From assembly GCA_022457155.1 (NCBI GenBank), contig JAJGOT010000034.1, forward strand, positions 1,705,501 through 1,769,500: 64,000 nt of DNA. Reading direction: 5' to 3'. Below the pieces are notes generated by a model. The model did not search any database. It was given only the letters and a program-made list of their open reading frames with translations, and was not told the origin of the DNA. The translations under genes were made by a program, and so were the position numbers. Positions 23,188-36,300 of this stretch are shown one piece after another. Position 1 is the stretch's first letter. Each line of letters starts with the position of its first letter. The stretch comes from Cladopsammia gracilis (Eukaryota; Cnidaria; Anthozoa; Scleractinia; Dendrophylliidae).

Positions 23188-26100
23188 TCAAGTGTTAGAT
23201 TTCCAATGTGTTGCCTTTGTAATAACTGGTCTCAGGGCAGACATGGTGACAAGAATGGCTTCTTCAGTCCTTATTGTTCCACTTCCTTGGCCAGGGCAAG
23301 TGTTGACGTAATGATCAAACACAAGAGATGGATCATTTTCCGCTAATTTTTCATCAGACTCCAAACTGGCCTCCAGTCCTTTCAGACCACCAAATACCAC
23401 CAGCATATGTCTGAGGGGATAAAAAGAAGGAAATTTAAACAGTTGTTAAATCCTTTTGCTGCCAAGTAAAGTATCACATTAAGTTTGGAAAAATGCCCAC
23501 AGACTCAAAAGTTAGAACCACTTTGTACAGCATCATAAACAGTGCCACAGAAAAGAACTGCGCAGAAGCTTTCATTTCAATGGTCACACTTTAAGATTTC
23601 ATCCACAGAATCAAAAGTAATAACCACCTTGGACAGCATAATAAACAGCACCACAGGAAAGTACTGCTCAATAGCTTTCATTTGAATGGTCACACTTTAG
23701 GATTTCATTTACAGAATCAAAAGTTAGAACCACCTTGGACGGCATGATAAACATTACCACGGGAAAGTACTGCTCAATAGCTTTCATTTGAATGGTCACA
23801 CTTTAGGATTTTATCCACAGACTCAAAAGTTAGAACCACCTTGTACAGCATAATAAACAGTATCGCAGGAAAGTACTGCTCAATAGCTTTCATTTGAATG
23901 GTCACACTTTAGGATTTCATCCACAGACTCAAAAGTTAGAACCACCTTGTACAGCATGATAAACATTACCACGGGAAAGTACTGCTCAGTAGCTTTCATT
24001 TGAATGGTCACACTGTAGGATTTTATCCACAGACTCAAAAGTAAGAACCACCTTGTACAGCATAATAAACAGCACCACAGGAAAGTACTGCTCAATAGCT
24101 TTCATTTGAATGGTCACACTGTAGGATTTCATCCACAGACTCAAAAGTAAGAACCACCTTGTACAGCATAATAAACAGCACCACAGGAAAGTACTGCTCA
24201 ATAGCTTTCATTTGAATGGTCACACTGTAGGATTTCATTCACAGACTCAAAAGTAAGAACCACCTTGTACAGCATAATAAACAGCACCACAGGAAAGTAC
24301 TGCTCAATAGCTTTCATTTGAATGGTCACACTTCAGGATTTCATCCACAGACTCAAAAGTTAGAACCACCTTGTACAGCATAATAAACAGTACCACAGGA
24401 AAGTACTGCTCAATAGCTTTCATTTGAATGGTCACACTTTAGGATCATTTCATCCATAGACTGAAAAGTTTGAACCACCTTGTACAGCATAATAAACAGT
24501 ACCACAGGAAAGTACTGCTCAATAGCTTTCATTTGAATGGTCACACTTTAGGATCATTTCATCCATAGACTGAAAAGTTTGAACCACCTTGTACAGCATA
24601 ATAAACAGCACCACAGGAAAGTACTGCTCAGTAGCTTTCATTTGAATGGTCACACTTTAGGATTTCATCCACAGACTCAAAAGTTAGAACCACCTTGTAC
24701 AGCATAATGAACAGTACCACAGGAAAGTACTGCTCAATAGCTTTCATTTGAATGGTCACACTCTAGGATTTCATCCACAGACTCAAAAGTTAGAACCACC
24801 TTGTACAGCATAATAAACAGTACCACAGGAAAGTACTGCTCAATAGCTTTCATTTGAATGGTCACACTTCAGGATTTCATCCACAGACTCCGGAAGAGAG
24901 GGATGCAGATTAATTTTTTGATTCAATCTTCTCACTTTTAAATAAAATAAATAGCAACTGGGCACAACTCTGGTGTTAACCATTCACAATGGTATCAATG
25001 ACAGAATAGGAAATCAACGTATTTACATTTGAGGCCAGAAAAGGTTGTGGTGTTTGTTTATGGAGGGAACAATTTTTTTCCAATAACTACCCTGAAATAA
25101 TGTTTGAAAAATAAAATTTTGAAATTATCTTTCTATTTGATTTCATCCCTTAATTTGGCTTGGACACCTGGGAGGATTTTGTGATACTCATACAGTTAAA
25201 AGTCAAGCAGGAATAGGAAACAATACTTGATAAGAGGTTGTATCCTTTGTAGTTTACATGTACCTAAAGTTTGGCATTTCTAGTTTGTCTACTGAGGTTC
25301 CCCTTTCTGATGTTCCTATTGTGATGTCATAGCCCTCTTTAAATGGACTCTGTGTAAACACTGCCCCAAAAGATGATGCTAGTCTGACGTTGTAGCCCCA
25401 ATATATTCCCTGCTCTGTTCTCGGTGCGCTAGGAGACACTACTGTTCCAGAGTGGAATTTTACACCTGTTGAAGCAAAACAATAAAAATAAAACATGTCA
25501 GCGTTTGCACAGGTACTGAAAATAATGAAATCCTGGAATTTTGGTAACCTTGGGGTCACATGTACAGTGTACATGTATATATGTAAAGTCACACTCGTGC
25601 CACAGGGAGACCACACAAATATAGCTTAACCTGGTTTCTCTAGCATGAGGCATCCAGGAATATTATTATTTATTTATTTTATTATTAACTTAATTAAATA
25701 AAATATTGCTTCTCTCTCCTGGATAGGATGCTTGTGCATCACAGGTTTATTTAAGACAAATTATCTTTCTAGACGAATTATCTATCAGCCAAATAATTCA
25801 TCTAGGTATAAATTTGAAGATGATTTAGGACAGATAATTTCACAATGAATCTTTGAAGTTTCCCAGTAAAGGACTTGGGAGAGGAAATGGGCAGTCAAAA
25901 GTCAAAAACCGTCTTCGTTTTCCCTCCAGATACATGTATAAATTTAGAGACAAATTTATCTGTCTTAGATGAATTATCCAATCAGCACATCTTATTAAGG
26001 AGGCTTGACTTAGTTTTCTTAGTGTGGGGGTACATGTTTTGAAATAAAAAATTTTCCAGGGAAGACATGGTTTGTTGATTGCTTCCATACACTGTACATG

Positions 26101-29100
26101 CACTTCACCAAGTTTATGAAATGCGATCAAAGTTTTATGTGTCACTGGTTTCCAAGTGACAGTAGTTGCCATAGCAATGCCATCTTATTGCCCTTTGTTT
26201 TAAACAATGTCATTTTTCTTAAAATCTAGTCAGACACTTCAGAATGAAGCTTCCAAACTGTAGTACTCACATATAGTGTATCACTACTATAGCTGCAGAC
26301 AATGTTTCAAGAAAATTTATAAAATGGTTCTTGAGTAAACCAAAAATCATTTTTAGGGCATGATAGGCAAAACAGTAATAAAGCAAATAATTTGCATAAA
26401 GCAAAATCTTTCCTAAAGGTTCTTACATAACATTAAATTTAAAACAGCCAGCCATTAAATTAATGAATGTCCTTTATTTTGCAACTGAGTCCAGCCTCCT
26501 TAAAGACATGCAGACAGATGAATTAGCAGATGATAAATTTTGCCTCATAATTCATCTTAACACTGAATTTACATGTATATCAAGATGAATAATTCATCTC
26601 CATTATAAATTGGGCCATTGTCATTGATACTCATGTTCAGTACATGTACACATAGCTTAGTAATAATGTTGTTTACCTGTATTAGAAGTGTCACCCATCT
26701 TGACAGTGACTCGGACTCCTGGTTTAAGACTTTTGTCAATTCTAACTTCTTTCCTCATGCCGACATTCACAAATGAACCAGACCCCATCTTGACAGGTCT
26801 GTCAAGGACTACCCCCTCCCTGTAGGGCACATCGTCATCTACTTTCATGTGATGTGGGGTATCTAAAGGGTTTAACAATCCTGGAAGAAAAGAAAATGCT
26901 GTTTTTTACACATTGAGGGGCAAAACGGAAAGAAAGTCTTTTTTATTGTTATAATATTTTTATGGACCAATTCTGTCTGTAATTTTATAACAAAGTGACT
27001 TTTGCGGGTTTTCCCTGCAGTTCACATTGGGTTGCCTGTTCACCCACTCTCAGGCACCAGTTGTTGCAAACTGTTGGTTCGAGTTCTGATTGGGTCATTG
27101 GATTATTCGCGGTATAAAATAATTTAGTATATTGCATAATTTATTAAAATTTTTACAATACTGTAAACTAGAAATACGTGTCTCGCAGAACCTCACGAAG
27201 CTCGGGGGAGAGAGCACTGCAAAAATTAATTTTAGTGGCCCCCGAAATTTGAGGTTGAGACATTCTTGCTCCCAGTCACTCATCACACTGGATGACGTCA
27301 ATTGGAGCAACGTTGCGGTTTTGTTGCTAGGCAACTGCAGGACACTAATATGTATATGTATATATATGTTGTGGTTCAATTTTATCCTTGGTTCAAATTT
27401 TATTTTCCTTTGTTTTTGGCTATGGTAATGTATGATAATGAGTTTTAAACAAAGAAAAATAAAATTTGAACAAAGGATAAAATTGAACCACAACATATAT
27501 ATATAGGCAACCTGGAGATTCCACTATCCTAAAACGATCCGCACACAACAAATTTATAAACCTCGCATTGTAAGGAATTACAATGTAATTCTAAATATCT
27601 AATATAGCTGGAACTAATTACACACGAACAGAAAAAAATTAGAGCTTGAACTTTCCATTGCGTGATTTTGTGGTTTAATTTCACTTGTCAAGCCCTTCGA
27701 GAACGAATGGCAGTTTCAGTCATGCTCAGAATAAACATGTTATGATCATGATTTGTGTAATGCACTGCTTGATGTGAACACTTCATAGAGGAACATGTTT
27801 CATTTTGTGATCAGACTAAACATGTTTCAACCTAGTGTGAACACAGCATTTGTTTTCTACAAGATGTAGCACTCTCATGCTTAATGCTTAATAATAAGCT
27901 TCATTACACTGTACATGCACACACATACACACACATGTACAGTACACATGCACATCATTACCTGCATATTGAAGATCACTATGTTTTGAGAAGAAGTTCT
28001 TTCTAAGGTACTGAGGGCACTCTAGATATTGTAGTATTCTTGCCAGCAAGATGTTAGGATCAGAGTACCGGTTCAGTCCACCATTAGACTCACTCTGGGC
28101 TTTTCCAGACTCATCAAAGATAACAACTTCGTCTATATTGAAAACCGCCAGAGCACGTGCAATCTGCAAATACAATCATACATGTAGGTCAACAAATGAC
28201 CATCTCTTGTAAATCAAATTTTTCTTTGGTTTGAAAATTTTCAACACAGTTTGATTTTTGTTTTTCTTTGTCTCAGATTACATGTGTATTTTATTACACG
28301 ACTACGACAGTCAGAGGGCCAATAACTAAAATCAACCAATCAGAATGCTCGATTGTCGGTCCAATATTCTCTAAGTATTGGACCGGGCATTGTCCCAAAT
28401 GATCCCGCGCGATCCTTCCACCAGCAGAAGTCGTGTAATAAATCTCTTACAAGTGTATTAACCAAGCTTGCTCGGAACCGTACTGGGAGAATATCGGTCC
28501 TCGGTCTTTTCTGTACGGACCTCGCTGCGCTCGCTTCGTCCTGTCAAGACCTCGGGCCGATATTCTCCCAGTACGGCCTCACGATTGGTCAATAAGATAT
28601 AGAATCATGTTATGACGAATTGCCATAGATTTCTTTATCTTTTCAACAGACTGAATAATTGATTATGAGGTATATGATTTACATTACGCAAAACAAAATA
28701 CCATTGGAGCCTTTAAAAGAACAGCATTTATTATATGACCCATATGGCCCTGCAAGCCTTTTCTTTGCAAAACCATTGATGACAGTCCCGTATGAGGGCC
28801 ATACATGTATGCTTTAGTGCGAGCAGGGCCAGAAAAAGCTGTACAGCCCTACTACAAAAGCGTACGGCCTCGTGAGTTAAAATTTCAAACAATTTTGTCC
28901 CCAAATTGGTCATATGATAAAATACATATTGACTAAGTTAGGTCGGGCCGGATGGGAAAATATTTGACTCTCGGTCATGGTGCACAGACCTCGCTGTGCT
29001 CGGTCCGTACACCATGACCTTGAGCCAAATATTTCCCCATCCAGCCATCCCACTTAGTCAATAAGTACATAATCCATGACCTTTATAACATGGACACTTG

Positions 29101-30165
29101 GCTTTGTCAGTTTGGTGTCCATATCAGATTTAGGTTTAGCTGTATACATGTATACTGTATCCTTCTTAATACAGTGTAAATGTCTTTCCTCAGCTCCATC
29201 CCCAGTCAACTGCCCCCTCCCCCTCCCCTTCCCCCTCTTCTCTCACTCCTTACCTGGCCTGCCAAGTATGTTCGCAGTTCAGGGGACTGTGCATTGTCAA
29301 GGATGGAGCCAGGGAGAGCAAGGCTGACAGTAAAATGCCGACCTAAAGCACAAGGAGTTATAATTTCTTTAAACATTTCATCATACAAAGTAAGATTACA
29401 AAAGTTCATGCTGAGCATTTACAATAACATATTAATTTTTGTTAGGCAGCTACAACACAGACCTTTTGAGCTTTTGTCCTCCGTTTTTCTTATTTTTAAA
29501 GGTGAACCACTGTCTTCGTGTTCTGGAGACAAATCACTTTTCCTTTTCTTGAGTTTATGCTTCACTGCAAACAATTAAAAAAAAATGTTCACTACAACTA
29601 AGGCCTGGTTTTCACTGGCAATACAAGCACAATAATTATTGCAAGTAAAAATGCGAGCAAAATGCTCTATAGTGTCCCCAATTAGTGGACCTGTGACAAG
29701 ACACCTTAAACAGTAGTAGAAAGAATTAAAGAGAAAGTGAATTGTAGTTACACTTGTATGCAGCTACTGAAGGGGCTACAATTAGAACTTGAAAAAATAT
29801 TTGCAGGCCTCAACAGGAATGCAAATCCATGATCTTTATGATTCACTCTTCCAATGAGATGCAAGGCCAGATGGGAGCTTGGTCAATAATGAGTCCTATT
29901 GTGCCTGTGAAATGACTATCCCAGGTGGCTTTATTCTTTTATAAAAAATTAAAAATAAGCTACAGAGTACCTTTCTTTTTCTTTCTGTGCTTACCCTCCA
30001 CCTAGACGTATAAACACACAACAAAAGAAACAACAGAGTTTTGACACAGGAAGCAAAGGAGGCATATGTTAATGTGCTAGTGTTGGGAAATTGATACGAG
30101 CCCTAGTAAATTGGAACGAAAGCCAAAGATAAATTTGTTTAAAAAATACTCACCTCGTCCGCCAT
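23188..30165 (-). CDS. SPOUT1: SPOUT domain-containing methyltransferase 1
   Basis: Eight exons, 354 residues: 30154-30165, 29971-30001, 29463-29564, 29254-29342, 27962-28163, 26677-26880, 25264-25465, 23188-23410. All junctions are GT-AG and the phases join without a break. Human SPOUT1 (C9orf114, CENP-32) is about 376 residues. Residues 5-48 are a Lys-rich tail. The SPOUT body follows with family landmarks: LALPGSILDNAQSPELRTYL (57-76), ARILQYLECPQYLRK (about 122), LLNPLDTPHHM (147), EGVVLDRPV, GSFVNVGMRKEVRIDK, GIYWGYNVRLAS, DITIGTSERGT, MLVVFGGLKGLEA, and the knot segment NTCPGQGSGTIRTEEAI. The family binds SAM through a trefoil knot; roles in RNA methylation and in spindle/kinetochore function are from family knowledge. 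It is head-to-head with EIF3G. Intron 7 holds a 106-bp satellite and intron 4 holds several foldbacks. Confidence 0.95.
23491..24889. repeat. 106-bp satellite in SPOUT1 intron 7, ~13 copies
   Basis: The unit includes GAATGGTCACACTTTAGGAT, CCACAGACTCAAAAGTTAGA and GTACAGCATAATAAACAGCA. It repeats every 105-111 bases from about 23491 to 24889. Two and a half more copies lie in EIF3G intron 9 (47745-48010). The period is not a multiple of three, so the open frames inside are not meaningful. Confidence 0.95.
27365..27497. mobile_element. Foldback family B, copy 2
   Basis: 133 bp, TATGTTGTGGTTCAATTTTA with its inverse at the other end. It lies in SPOUT1 intron 5. Same length as copy 1 at 10300-10432. 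Confidence 0.85.
28289..28441. mobile_element. Foldback element
   Basis: Inverted ends TTTATTACACGACT and AGTCGTGTAATAAA, with an inner TCGGTCCAATATTCTC / AGTATTGGACCG pair. In SPOUT1 intron 4. Confidence 0.65.
28478..28576. mobile_element. Foldback element
   Basis: CCGTACTGGGAGAATATCGG and its inverse surround GACCTCGCTGCGCTCG. It may be part of a larger unit with 28289-28441. Confidence 0.7.
28732..28918. mobile_element. Foldback element
   Basis: TATATGACCCATATGG at the left and GGTCATATGATA at the right, with imperfect inner pairing (GGGCCATACATG). Confidence 0.5.
28927..29063. mobile_element. Foldback element
   Basis: TATTGACTAAGTTAGGTCGG pairs with the right end ATCCCACTTAGTCAATA. The centre holds GACCTCGCTGTGCTCGGTCC, like the centre of the element at 28478-28576. 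Confidence 0.7.
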
Positions 30166-30359
30166 CTTGAAAATCTTGTATCGCTCTGGATTGTGGGTAA
30201 TACCCATGCATCTGCACTACTGAATACTACCGCATTAAACTGTATCGTAGGCTCATCGCAGTAATTTTGTCGGCGATTGACTCGGCGATTCACGTGTGAG
30301 AGAAAGAGGAACGAATTCGACTAAAATTTTAAAGTGTCTTGCAAATCATTAACGAACGG
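30166..30359. promoter_or_regulatory. Probable bidirectional promoter, SPOUT1/EIF3G
   Basis: Only 194 bp separate the divergent start codons. The SPOUT1 start lies in CAAGATGGCGGAC, which matches the core of the YY1/TISU element (SAASATGGCGGC) except the last base. A CACGTG E-box is near 30292. A second AAAGATGGCGGC is at 30477-30488 in EIF3G intron 1. No TATA box was seen. Transcription start sites cannot be placed from sequence. Confidence 0.6.
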
Positions 30360-33300
30360 ATGCCAGTTCTCGACAAAGAAACAGAGTAAGAGCTCTTTTT
30401 TTGTTCTCATCGTTTAAAGTCTATATTTTGTCAAGTGTTTCAGTTGGATTTTATTTTATGAACTTTGGCTCAGGTTAAAGATGGCGGCAAATTGTATCAG
30501 TTGTGCATGTGGCGATTCATCTTAGAATAGATGTGCCATTGTTTATTAGATATTATTGTCATATGTACAGTTTATATTTTAAAAGTAGTGTCCTTAAACT
30601 AGAGAAAGAAACATTTTCTTCTCTATTATTTAAGACCATTTGATGTTAACCAATTATTACAAATCCTGGCTTAAGCTTAAAGTGCCTTTCACCCTTAGAA
30701 AGTTATTTTCAGAATCAACTCTATGTACATTGAATAGTTGAATGGTAAAATATTTCTTGTTTTGAACGCCGTGTTTGTGAGTTACAGAGATTTGAATTGA
30801 CAAAATGCCGATTAGATGACGTCAACCTGGGAATCACTTATTATACAACTACTTATTATACAACTACTTTTAGTATTTATCAAATTAATTATCCTCAAGC
30901 TGTAAACTGCGCATTGTAAATCGGCGTAGAAATAGTGGCAAATTCCCGGGTTGATGTCGTCTAATTAGCATTTTGTAAATTCAAATCTCTATAACTCACA
31001 ACAGGGTTCTCCCTAAATTTCAGCTCAGCAGGTAAGGGATTTTTGCTAAGCGGTAAAGGGAAAACTGTGTGTCTTAAAAAGTTTCCGAGGACAAGCGTTA
31101 CAGGCGGTAATAAGTGCTGCTTCAAGCGGTACATTTTACCGGTTACCGCCTGATAAGGAGAACCCTGCACAAACGCGAGGTTCAAAACAAGAAATATTTT
31201 ACCATTCAACTATTCAATGTACATACTGTAGAGTTGATTCTGAAAATAACTTTCTAGGGGTGATGGGCACTTTAAGCTATTAATTTTTGCCTTTTTTTTA
31301 CAGTGAGAAGCCAAGTTGGGCGGATTTAGTAGAAGAGGGAGAAGAAGGTACAACTAGAATTTATGTCTATTTAGTATCTTGAAAGGCCCTGTTCATATTG
31401 ATTCTTTGTGGCTTGATTCAGTTGAGATATATCCTAATATTGTTTCTTAACAATATCCTGATGTTATTCCATCAATAGGCTGTCTTTAGGAAACAACACA
31501 TAGGCTACATCTTAACTTAGGAAGGCTTTTTGAATCCAGCTCCTGGAATGGTTCTTGGGCAAGGGGTATAAATGAACACAACTTTCATTGATGCACTGAT
31601 AATTCAAACACAGGTGGTCCCACAGTACTATTGATCCTGGACATCCTTTTAAATGGCTTGAAAATCAGCCCCTTTACTGTTGGTTTTACTCTGTGGTTTG
31701 AAAAATTTCCCACGGAAAACAGACGGGAGCAAGGAAATCGATACGTCTGCACGCAGGCTAAAAATTTTGCTGATCCCAAAACAACCACATGATCTGTCAT
31801 GCCACATAACCTTGAGGTTGCTATGAACTCATTTGCCCCAAATGTGCTCTGATAATCACCTTTCCTGGAAGCACAGTTCTACTTGTTCAAGTTTCAGAAA
31901 GTTACAGCTGTAAATTCAAGAAATAATTTGAAGGCATAACAGGCGACTGCAAGTTCAAATTCATTGTTCACAATTTCAACATTAATCATTTTACCTTAGA
32001 AAATTTAAATCATGTACCTCTGAAAATCCCTTTTGGGGATGTGGTGAATAAAGAATGTTGTATGTAACATTACTGATCTTGTGGTCGACTTGTGATCAAC
32101 AAAAATTTGATCATGTGATGACCGTTTTTTAAATCGTGGAGTGAAACCAATGATACATGAAGCAGGCTGGTTTTTTTTTTAGCCATTTCCAAAAATGTCT
32201 GTGCTGGTTTCTGCTAAGTGTGTATCCATTGTGTGAATTTGAGATAGGGCCTGGTCGCACTACAGTCAAAAACAAAATTTAGCCCGTGCAAAATGACATA
32301 AAAACAAAAACATTTCTACAAAAAGCGTGTCCCACTGGAGTGGTTTCTTTTTTTATTTGATTTTTGCACAGGCTAATTTTTGTTTTTGACTGTAGTGCAA
32401 CCAGGCCCATATTAGACTTTTCTATGTTCATTTAACATAATTATATTGTTTTTCTTTCAGATCACTTACCTCCAATATCAGAGGTCATCAATGGGGACAC
32501 CAAAATTGTTACTGAGTTCAAAAGGAATGAAGAGGGAAAGCTGCTTAAGGTTGTAATAATATGATATACAGTAATTATGATTCTGTGTATGTTAATACAG
32601 GTAACCCTCTCTAAGGACACCTCCAGGACCATGTAATCAGCTGTACATCGTATGGGTGGATCCAGGCAATTCAGAAACAGGCGGCCGAGGGGGTTGTAGC
32701 AGTTACAGCAAGAGTGCAATCTTGCTCCGTAGTGGCAACAACCTTAATAAACACAAAAAATTTCCAAACAAAAAGGGGGTGGGGCCTATAGTAAACTGAG
32801 TGGCTTAAGTGCAGTACAGACCACTGTCTGGTGTCCGTCTTACAGGGGATGTCTTAAAGAGTTGACTGTATTAACACTAACATGTACATTGTAAGGCATC
32901 AAGTGGTCATATAAATGGATGATAAGTTATTAAAATGTTTACTACACGAACAGGAGTGTTGTACACTGTATCGTCCTATACAATCACGAGCCGAAGGCTA
33001 GTGAATGTATAGTGCCGATACAACATGGACACGAATGTACATGTACAGCTGTAGTAAACAACTTGTGAAATTCACATTCACATGTAAATTACAACTGTAG
33101 ATACAACCACTTGTGAGTTGTATCTGGAATGGAAATTAGATACAACCACTCGTGAGTTGTATCAAGATTGTATCGGCCTATACAGGGTAATTAATCATGT
33201 GATTGGAATGTCTCATTTCTATTTGTTAGTACCCTTATGAATTATTAATGAATTTTACACATTTATTTGCATACGTCTGCATTTTCATTTGACTTGGCTT

Positions 33301-36300
33301 AACTTTGAAGTATCTTGAAGTCCTATTGTTAAATTGTGTCAAATCGTTTCATCAATTCATTTATTCCATTACTTTGCATCTTATTTTTGTGTCTTCAGAT
33401 ACTTACAGATGTGGCATTATTTTCTTACAGATGCAGCATTATTTTCTTACAGATGCGGCATTATTTTCTTACAGATGCAGCATTATTTTCTTACAGATGC
33501 GGCATTATTTTCTTACAGATGCAGCATTATTTTCTTACAGATGCAGCATTATTTTCTTACAGATGCGGCATTATTTTCTTTCACATAAGTGACCCTACAG
33601 TGTATTGTTTTGCTAACTAGAGCCAGATATCCAAGTTGTAGTACATGTAGAATAGCAATTTCATGATCATAATTTAATTTTACAGATTGTGAGGACCTTT
33701 AAAGTCGAAACAAAAAGAGTTTCGAAGACAATAGCTAAAAGAAAGGTAGGCTTACAGCTGTATTTTTGAAATTCTGGCTTTTATGTCACGTTTAAAACAA
33801 AAACAGCAGTGTTTTATCAAGGTTAAAAGTTTGAGGCAAAAAGGTTTCCTCCAAAAGCATGTCCCTAAGGAGCACAAACAATTGCGCTTTTGTGCAAAGA
33901 GGAAATTAGCATACAAGAAAAACAAGTAGATCGATTAGCATACAACACATGTGCCACATAATATACAGACTGGCTTTTAATTGATGAAGTGAGCATGGCT
34001 TCCCCAGACTCCTGTCAGAAGTTTTGGGATTTTAAAGTTCTGTGGAAAAAATAATCTAATCAAAAATGAAAAACCAAAGTTGACAAAAATGTCTGATAAT
34101 TTTTTCCGGTGGTAGAGAATGAGTAGAAAATATACCATTTTACAGTTTCTACTTAGTAACCTGGTCTTTGTGTGGAAATGAGGCTGAAGTTAACCTTGTT
34201 TTGATAGAAACCTTTCTCCTTTTCATATGTAAATCATGTTGTTCTTATGCTAACTAACATATTTACATATGAAAAGCAGGAAGGTTTGTATCAAAACAAA
34301 GTCAACTCCAGCCTCACTTTCACGCAAAGGCCAGGGTACTAAGCATATACCTGCCAAGTCTCACGTCTTAGGCATGAGTCTCACGCTTGCGAGTCCAAGA
34401 CGCTGATCTCGCGCCTACTCGCGCCTATGGAGCAATTTCTCACGCCTGACTTACAGATTTGAGCTATCAGCCTTAACTGATCGCATGATCCAATTAAAAA
34501 TATACATGTACATGAAGTTACGTTCATGAAAATTTGGCACTTTTTTGGAGGTTTTTATCGTTCTTAACATTACGATTACAGCTGGATATTATTAAATGGA
34601 GGTCTGAGGTCCATGGAAACTGCCGAATTCTTCGGAACATCTTAGGACAACTTCGGATATCTTCGGGATAGGTCGGGTCGCCTTCGGAAATCCTGGCACT
34701 ACCACGAAAAATTCTCATGCCTATCACTCGGAAAAAGTTGGCAGGTATATGAGCACACAACTTTAAAATGGTATAAAAAAATTATTAGCAGCTTACATCT
34801 CTTGAACACTTGCTTACATGTACCTACACTGTGCATGTATCAATTTACACGCAGGCGCTGGTTTCATTCAAATAACGGCTTACTTGCTAAACTGTTGGCT
34901 GCTTATTTTGTTGGATGCTAGATATCATAAAACAGCACTGAACAAAGAAATGATTTTGAACTGTTTTAATGCAAACAAGATGATTTTAGCACAAAAATGG
35001 TGTAATAAAAAAGATATGTGTAGGGCACCATGCACTTTTGTTATTGAAAATAACCACTTATTTGATTTGGTAAACTACATGTAATACTTACAATGTAGTT
35101 TAAAGGAAACCGCATTGGTTTGTACTGTGCACATGCTTGTGCCTGCACTAATGATGCAAAAAATGTGCATATAATTGTACATGTACATGTAGTAGTAATG
35201 TGTAATGCAATACTAAGGAATCACCATAAAAAATAATTTTAGTGATTTTAATAATTAATTTTTGGATATTTCACCATGTGTGGGTCAATCACAACTTTGT
35301 TGAAACCTTTTAGCTATGGAGAAAGTTTGGAGATGCGAAGAATGATGGTCCTGGGCCGAACCCATCCACAACTACCGTCACTGATGACGTGTTTCTTATA
35401 CTCACCACGAATAAGGAGGTAGCTACTGTACATGTACTTCACATCTCATAACTTATTTTCACACTTTTTGTATAATTCTATTTGTGGGAATTTGTTTTAA
35501 TATTATTCTTACTCAATATTGTACAGTGTATGTTACACTTTTGATAAAAGAGTGGATGAATTGATATGCACATGTAATAGTAATTAGACTGAGAGGAGTA
35601 CAATTCAGGGAGTAATCGGGTGAATAATTTCAAATCAGCCTAGCATGTGGCAGGAAGATGATTTGAAATTCATATTTGAGCACAGAGTTCAATTACTAGT
35701 TAATCGCATCAAAAACAAAATTCAAGATTAAAAAGTCAATGTGGACTTTTGTACTCAAAACCTCAAGAATATTTTCCATTAAATTTGAAACCTGGAGGGA
35801 AACAGCCAAAAAAAATGGATACGATTAAGAAGGTACATGTACATGTTATACATGGGTCTGTGGAGATGCGAAATTTCTCTTTCAGTTTTCTGACAACTCA
35901 ATAGTGAGATAAGTCAACAACAACAGTTAATGTGCAGTGCAGTACAGGGGGGGGGGGGAATAGGGTGCTCAGTCCTTAACCCTCAGATGTACGGGGGGGG
36001 GGGGTAACCTTAAGGTTTTTCTTCGATTTTTTCAAGACCATTTAAGATTAGCACATGCCGTTTTCAATAGCTGTTCATTTATCCTTAAGACACATTTTGG
36101 TAAAGTTTGGCAACAAACGGTTCCTGTGGTAACAAGATATGACGTCATACATGTAAGTAACATGATGTCAACCCAGTTTTGAATAAAAATGTTTTTCACC
36201 TTTTTTCAGTGAAAAAACTATAAAATGCTACCAAAAGCATCAAAATGTTTAATTGTATGTTATTTTTAACTCCAGCAAACTATTTGCAATTCCTGCATTT

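Noticed and set aside
23880..24201. Minus open frames with hydrophobic residues
   Set aside because: They are read through the 106-bp satellite. The period is not a multiple of three and the frames are overlapping copies of the same repeat inside SPOUT1 intron 7.
33305..33620. Three overlapping plus frames of about 90 codons
   Set aside because: All come from the 22-bp minisatellite in EIF3G intron 3, open in every frame by composition.
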